In this document: positions 5,790 to 9,045 of the stretch, one piece after another | Layout: every line of letters starts with the position of its first letter | How positions within the stretch are numbered: the first letter of the stretch is position 1 | Source of the DNA: Pirellulales bacterium | GTDB taxonomy: Bacteria > Planctomycetota > Planctomycetia > Pirellulales > JAICIG01 | Length of the DNA: 9,045 nucleotides | Assembly: GCA_025924495.1 (NCBI GenBank) | Contig: JAICIG010000329.1 | Coordinates: 1-9,045 of the forward strand | Reading direction: 5' to 3' | Position numbers and translations under genes: made by a program | Notes under the pieces: generated by a model | Seen by the model: the letters and a program-made list of their open reading frames with translations, nothing else | Databases searched by the model: none | What the model was told of the DNA's origin: nothing

Positions 5790-5984
5790 GGTCTCGAAAA
5801 AATGGCAAATCTTCGTGCAGTTCCATGGTCCACCATCCTTTCTGTACAGTGCGGCCCGGTGGATCGACAAGGCACAACAAGAAAAGGTTCACGCGACTGA
5901 ACAATTGCGAGCCAGGCCAATTGCCTTTGACCGCGCCGCTAGAATAATCATCAGGCGCCCTGTTAGCTCAAGAGCGACAATTCC
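5790..5984. other. Divergent spacer between the SEC-C gene and the HD-domain gene
   Basis: These 195 bases should hold the promoters of both flanking genes. Read toward the SEC-C gene they contain two very short open frames, ATG 5836 (16 codons, its TGA overlapping the SEC-C ATG) and ATG 5826 (26 codons, with AAGGA 9 bases upstream). No other gene is visible. Confidence 0.4.
5921..5948 (+). promoter_or_regulatory. Weak promoter-like site upstream of the HD-domain gene
   Basis: TTGCCT (5921-5926) and AATAAT (5943-5948) are 16 bases apart in a locally AT-richer stretch, 37 bases before the ATG at 5985. This fits a sigma70-type promoter but is a visual match only. Confidence 0.25.
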
Positions 5985-6506
5985 ATGCCATTCGATATTC
6001 GTGTCGTTCTTCAAACCATCCTGGACCAATATATGCTGCCGTGGGATGGCGATCATGGCATCTCACATTGGGCTCGCGTCACGGAGAACGGCGTAAAATT
6101 AGCCGAGATGACCGGCGCCGACGCGGAGGTCGTTCGCCTGTTCGCGGTCTTTCACGATTCGCGCCGACTCAACGAAATCACCGATCCGCAGCATGGCCCA
6201 CGCGCGGCAGACTTCGCCGCTGAGCTGCGGGGCAGAGCTTTCGAACGGCCGGACCATGAGTTCCGGCTGCTTCATCGCGCGTGCGCCGGTCATACGCACG
6301 AACGCACGCATCCCGACATCACGATTCAGACCTGTTGGGACTCGGATCGCCTCGACCTGGGTCGCGTCGGCATCACGCCGCACCCCACTCGACTTTGCAC
6401 CGCAGCGGCCAAGACACATGATGTGCTGGTTTGGGCGAATGGACGGGCCTGTTTCCGCACCGTGCCAGGTCTTGTGAAAGACGAATGGGGAATTGACTTG
6501 AAGTAA
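5985..6506 (+). CDS. HD-domain phosphohydrolase-like protein
   Basis: The 173-residue protein has the metal-binding pattern of the HD superfamily: H24 and H28 in GDHGISHW, the HD pair H57-D58 in VFHDSRR, a middle histidine group (H97, H103, H105) and an aspartate group in CWDSDRLDLGRVGI (117-130). The conserved RRLNE...DPQHGPRAADF (60-77) matches a family of small stand-alone HD proteins that I recognise but cannot assign a substrate. HD proteins usually hydrolyse phosphoesters of nucleotides using bound metal. It has no partner domain, signal peptide or membrane helix, so it should be cytoplasmic. The start at ATG 5985 agrees with the family N-terminus; a weak AAGAG lies about 11 bases upstream. 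It is divergent from the SEC-C gene and converges on the kinase across a palindromic hairpin. Confidence 0.82.
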   Translation: MPFDIRVVLQTILDQYMLPWDGDHGISHWARVTENGVKLAEMTGADAEVVRLFAVFHDSRRLNEITDPQHGPRAADFAAELRGRAFERPDHEFRLLHRACAGHTHERTHPDITIQTCWDSDRLDLGRVGITPHPTRLCTAAAKTHDVLVWANGRACFRTVPGLVKDEWGIDLK

Positions 6507-6512
6507 GTCGGT

Positions 6513-6530
6513 GAGCCGGATCTCCGGCTC
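6513..6530. terminator. Palindromic hairpin between convergent genes (possible bidirectional terminator)
   Basis: GAGCCGGA (6513-6520) and TCCGGCTC (6523-6530) are perfect reverse complements, in practice a seven-pair stem with a four-base loop. It sits 7 bases after the HD-gene stop and 28 bases after the kinase stop. Neither side has a strong T-run, so intrinsic termination is uncertain, but the position fits a shared terminator. Confidence 0.45.
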
Positions 6531-6558
6531 TTCGTCGGAGGCGAAACGGCGCCGGGTT

Positions 6559-8445
6559 TCAGCTCTCGGGTTCCTCGGCGCTCGAATCTGCGGAAGGATT
6601 GTCTTCAACAGCCTCGCCGGGCGACCGCGGCGCCGTATCCTGGTCAACCATCTCGCGAGTCAACGTTCTGCGGCGGCGGCCGGGCACGCGCGGCAAAGCC
6701 TGGATGGGCGCAGCGGCGCCGGGCGCCACGGTCGTTTGGGGCGGGGACGGCTGGGCGTTCTGCGGCGAAGGTTTTGGCTCCGACGACTCGGCTTGCAGCT
6801 CGGCCGAGGCGGCGCCCTTCTCGGCAGTTTCGGATTCGGCCTTGTCATCATCCGCAGAAAGCTTCTTCTGGGCGCGCTCGACCAACGGCCGCAATTCGCG
6901 ATTGTCGCCATACAGGGTGACGATGCTGTTCCAGATCTTATGCGCTTCCAGCGTCTCGCCCTCGGCGTATTGCTCGTCAGCCTGCTTCAGCCGCGATTCG
7001 ATAAATTTGGCGCGGTCCTCCGCTCCGCTTGCTCGTCCCATCAGGGCGCTAATCTGTCGCTTTGCCAGATTGACGTAGGGGCGTTCGTTCTCCTCTTCCT
7101 TGAGCAAGTTCACAATGCTTTGATATTTTTCGAGCGCCGTGACATGGTCGCCGAACTGCTCGTAGCCCAAGGCATCGGCGTACAAACGCCCGCCTTCGGT
7201 CTTCGGCTTGCGACGATGCTCCAGGTCGGAGAGCAGACGGTGCTCGGCTTTGTCCATTTCTACCGAGTCAAGGTATTGTCGGGCTTGCGCCGCGTGGGCG
7301 CCCTCGGGGAAGCGCCTGAGCAAGTCTTCGCCAGCACGTTCGGCGTTAAACCGATCTTCAGCCGCGATGTATTTCTCCATTTTGGCGAATAGCTTGTCTT
7401 CGTTGTCCGGCCAGAGCAGCCAAGCGCCCAGTCCGACGACCAAGAGCAAACAGGCGGCCAGAAACCAGGCCCGCTCGTAAATCGGCGTTTGCCGTCCTTT
7501 TTTGCGTTTCTTGCGGCCCAGCAGCTTTTTGACTTGCGCCTTGTCTTCCTTTTCCTTCGGCGCCTTCAAGGCGCTCGGGCCGCCCGTCGCAGTATGGCTG
7601 ACGACGCCGGCGCCGGCCGCCACTTTCTCTTGCACTTCGCGCAGGGCCTGAGCGACGGCCGTCGCATCGTGCGGACGCTTGAGCGGGTCTTTCTCCAGCA
7701 TCTGGTTGATGAGCCCGTCGAGCCAAACCGGACAGTCGAGCACCAACGAAGAGACGCGCGGGGGCGGTTCGCCCAAATGGTGATACAGCATCTGAGCGGT
7801 CGATTCGCACGTAAACGGCAACCGGCCGGTCAGCATCTCGAACAGCACGCAGCCGAGCGTGTATAGGTCGGTGCGGTGCGAAACGGGCGGCGCGCCGCGG
7901 ATTTGTTCCGGCGCCATGTAGGCCACGGTGCCCAGGGTGTGCTTGGTCGCCGTGAGCCGTTTGCCGTATTGCACGCGAGCAATGCCGAAGTCGGCGATCT
8001 TGGCCTGCCCTTCCTCGGTCAGCAAAATATTTGCCGGCGTGAGATCGCGATGCACGATCCCCCACTCATGCGCATAAGCCAGGCCGTCGCAGATCTGCAG
8101 TCCATACTCGATGACCGTTTCCCACGGCAGGCGGCCGCGGCGGCGCAATAGGGAGCTGAGCGAACCGCCGCCAACCAGTTCCATCACCAGGTAAGCCTCG
8201 GTCTCGTGCCTGCCGCCGCCATAGCAGCGGACGATGTTGGGATGCTTGAGCGCTTTAAGGATTTCCAGCTCTCTGGCAAAGCGGGCGACGATCCGCCGGC
8301 TGCTGGCCGCCTTGGCGGAAAGCACCTTGAGCGCGACCTCACGGCGCGTTTCAACGTGGGTGGCGCGATAGACCTCGCCCATGCCCCCAGCGCCGAGCTT
8401 CTCTTCCAAAACAAAAGGACCGAGACGGCGCTGGTCCGTGCTCAT
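6559..8445 (-). CDS. Membrane-anchored Hanks-type Ser/Thr protein kinase with helical-repeat tail
   Basis: The 628-residue protein (numbered from ATG 8445) starts with a PknB-like kinase domain, about residues 9-272. It has a glycine loop GAGGMGEVY (18-26), ATP lysine K40, catalytic HRDLTPANI (132-140), DFG (152-154), a Thr-rich activation loop and APE (178-180). The usual Lys two residues after the catalytic Asp is Thr136, which is unusual though D134, N139 and D152 are intact. A basic linker (KKLLGRKKRKKGR) leads to a transmembrane helix at about 326-345. The outer part has TPR-like helices (350-530), then a low-complexity Glu/Ser/Pro-rich tail with RRRR near 590. It should phosphorylate cytoplasmic targets, with the outer part sensing or scaffolding. 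The ATG at 8445 is preferred over the TTG at 8448 because GGAG (8453-8456) lies 7 bases from it. A -10-like site is at 8526-8531. Confidence 0.93.
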   Translation of the reverse strand: MSTDQRRLGPFVLEEKLGAGGMGEVYRATHVETRREVALKVLSAKAASSRRIVARFARELEILKALKHPNIVRCYGGGRHETEAYLVMELVGGGSLSSLLRRRGRLPWETVIEYGLQICDGLAYAHEWGIVHRDLTPANILLTEEGQAKIADFGIARVQYGKRLTATKHTLGTVAYMAPEQIRGAPPVSHRTDLYTLGCVLFEMLTGRLPFTCESTAQMLYHHLGEPPPRVSSLVLDCPVWLDGLINQMLEKDPLKRPHDATAVAQALREVQEKVAAGAGVVSHTATGGPSALKAPKEKEDKAQVKKLLGRKKRKKGRQTPIYERAWFLAACLLLVVGLGAWLLWPDNEDKLFAKMEKYIAAEDRFNAERAGEDLLRRFPEGAHAAQARQYLDSVEMDKAEHRLLSDLEHRRKPKTEGGRLYADALGYEQFGDHVTALEKYQSIVNLLKEEENERPYVNLAKRQISALMGRASGAEDRAKFIESRLKQADEQYAEGETLEAHKIWNSIVTLYGDNRELRPLVERAQKKLSADDDKAESETAEKGAASAELQAESSEPKPSPQNAQPSPPQTTVAPGAAAPIQALPRVPGRRRRTLTREMVDQDTAPRSPGEAVEDNPSADSSAEEPES

Positions 8446-8525
8446 CAATGCGCTCCGAAGATCGGCGAGCCGTCGCCCCCTTGATGCAACAGATCGCCCG
8501 GCCGCCCCTGGTAACTGGCGCGTCG

Positions 8526-8531
8526 ATTGTA
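8526..8531 (-). promoter_or_regulatory. Possible -10 box of the kinase gene
   Basis: TACAAT on the minus strand matches the -10 consensus at five of six positions and lies 80 bases before the kinase ATG. A short inverted repeat (CCCC at 8532-8535 with GGGG at 8539-8542) abuts it. No good -35 is visible at 16-18 bases. Confidence 0.3.
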
Positions 8532-8646
8532 CCCCAGCGGGGGCAAAGTCGATAGCTAGCTACCCGGCAGAGGCAGCGAAATGGTCTTAGCGGCGGAAAG
8601 CAGCACGCCAGTAGATGTCGCGGCTAACGCCCGGCCGAACACCGAC

Positions 8647-9006
8647 TTAGCGATAGATTACGGGGCAGTCAGGAAGGTACGTGAGGAATTCATCGACCTT
8701 CTCGTTGGACGGATACGGCCTAGCCACTTCGAGATAGGCGATGTCGTACAGAAACTCATCGCCGAGCAAGGTGCGGAGCCATTTCGGCGCCTTGGGTTCT
8801 GCATTTGGATCGAGATGCATCAAGGCATCGCTCGATTTCACTCGCCCATAATCGTAGTGCACAATCAGACTGTGGTTGTGCCGAGTGAACCGCACGGCCT
8901 GACGCTGATCTCTCATCTGCTCCGAACGGCAGAGAAACCCGACCGCGACGACGGCGACCGTAATGGCTAGAAAGCGCGAGCCAAATGTGGAGAGACGACG
9001 TGACAT
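8647..9006 (-). CDS. Small membrane-anchored protein resembling the N-terminus of planctomycetal LRR proteins
   Basis: From ATG 9006 the product has 119 residues. A basic N-terminus and a hydrophobic stretch at about 11-26 (FLAITVAVVAVGFL) form a signal anchor or uncleaved signal. The rest has HYDYGRV (about 50-56), a segment ending PKAPKWLRTLLGDEFLYDIAYLEV (about 72-95) and DEFLTYLPDCPVIYR at the end. As I recall it, YDY followed by P-x-WLR-x-LLGD-x-F is the usual lead-in to leucine-rich repeats in many planctomycetal proteins. Here the frame stops where the repeats would begin, so this is either a short stand-alone member or a truncated one. I see no leucine-rich repeat in the next 200 bases. 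ATG 9006 is favoured over 9018 because GAGG (9013-9016) lies 6 bases upstream. The function is unknown. Confidence 0.65.
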   Translation of the reverse strand: MSRRLSTFGSRFLAITVAVVAVGFLCRSEQMRDQRQAVRFTRHNHSLIVHYDYGRVKSSDALMHLDPNAEPKAPKWLRTLLGDEFLYDIAYLEVARPYPSNEKVDEFLTYLPDCPVIYR

Positions 9007-9018
9007 TGGGCGCCTCAT

Positions 9019-9045
9019 GCTCCGTAAGCTTATGAATCCGTGCGG
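9019..9045. other. Right edge of window
   Basis: These 27 bases lie upstream of the small membrane protein. They contain its alternative ATG context and no recognisable gene. Confidence 0.3.

Noticed and set aside
6511..7392. Plus-strand open frame of 293 codons opposite the kinase
   Set aside because: It is antisense to the kinase tail and is Arg/Leu/Gly-rich as expected from GC-rich complement, with no recognisable domain. The minus frame has clear kinase and membrane features.
8553..8562. Palindrome TAGCTAGCTA upstream of the kinase, sharing GCTAGC with the csrA palindrome
   Set aside because: GCTAGC is only six bases, the flanks differ, and CTAG also occurs inside several genes here. 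A shared regulator is not supported.
1..9045. Mobile element, CRISPR array, tRNA or rRNA
   Set aside because: I saw no transposase or integrase, no regularly spaced direct repeats and no cloverleaf-like sequence in the spacers.

Overview
The window looks like chromosomal DNA of a planctomycete, probably from the Pirellulales or a relative. This is inferred from the GC-rich sequence and the gene types: a secreted LSxEQ-repeat protein, a SEC-C mini-protein starting MSKRRNG, a Hanks-type kinase with a membrane anchor and periplasmic tail, and a small protein resembling the N-terminal part of planctomycetal leucine-rich-repeat proteins. No tRNA, rRNA, IS element, CRISPR array or phage gene was found. 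All names rest on reading motifs, not on database searches.

Layout, left to right. A secreted helical protein (1-400, minus, running off the left edge) lies downstream of csrA (577-777, minus). A 310-base divergent spacer (778-1087) with several strong inverted repeats separates csrA from sua5 (1088-2155, plus), which makes the threonylcarbamoyl-adenylate used for tRNA t6A. A six-helix K+-channel-like protein (2206-2898, minus) converges on sua5.

The core of the window is a tight minus-strand unit, 5526 down to 3130. It holds RtcB RNA ligase, a NADAR-family ADP-ribosyl-guanine hydrolase and a divergent endonuclease V. Gaps are only 2 and about 4 bases, and a hairpin plus T-run follows the last gene. 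The three gene types suggest an RNA repair or RNA-modification-reversal module, and this is the most interesting item here. Just upstream is a 54-residue SEC-C zinc protein (5622-5789, minus). Its apparent intrinsic terminator ends only 11 bases before the rtcB start, so rtcB needs either an unseen promoter or read-through.

A plus-strand HD-domain hydrolase (5985-6506) converges, across a palindromic hairpin, on a 628-residue membrane Ser/Thr kinase (6559-8445, minus). A small membrane-anchored planctomycetal protein (8647-9006, minus) lies upstream of the kinase.
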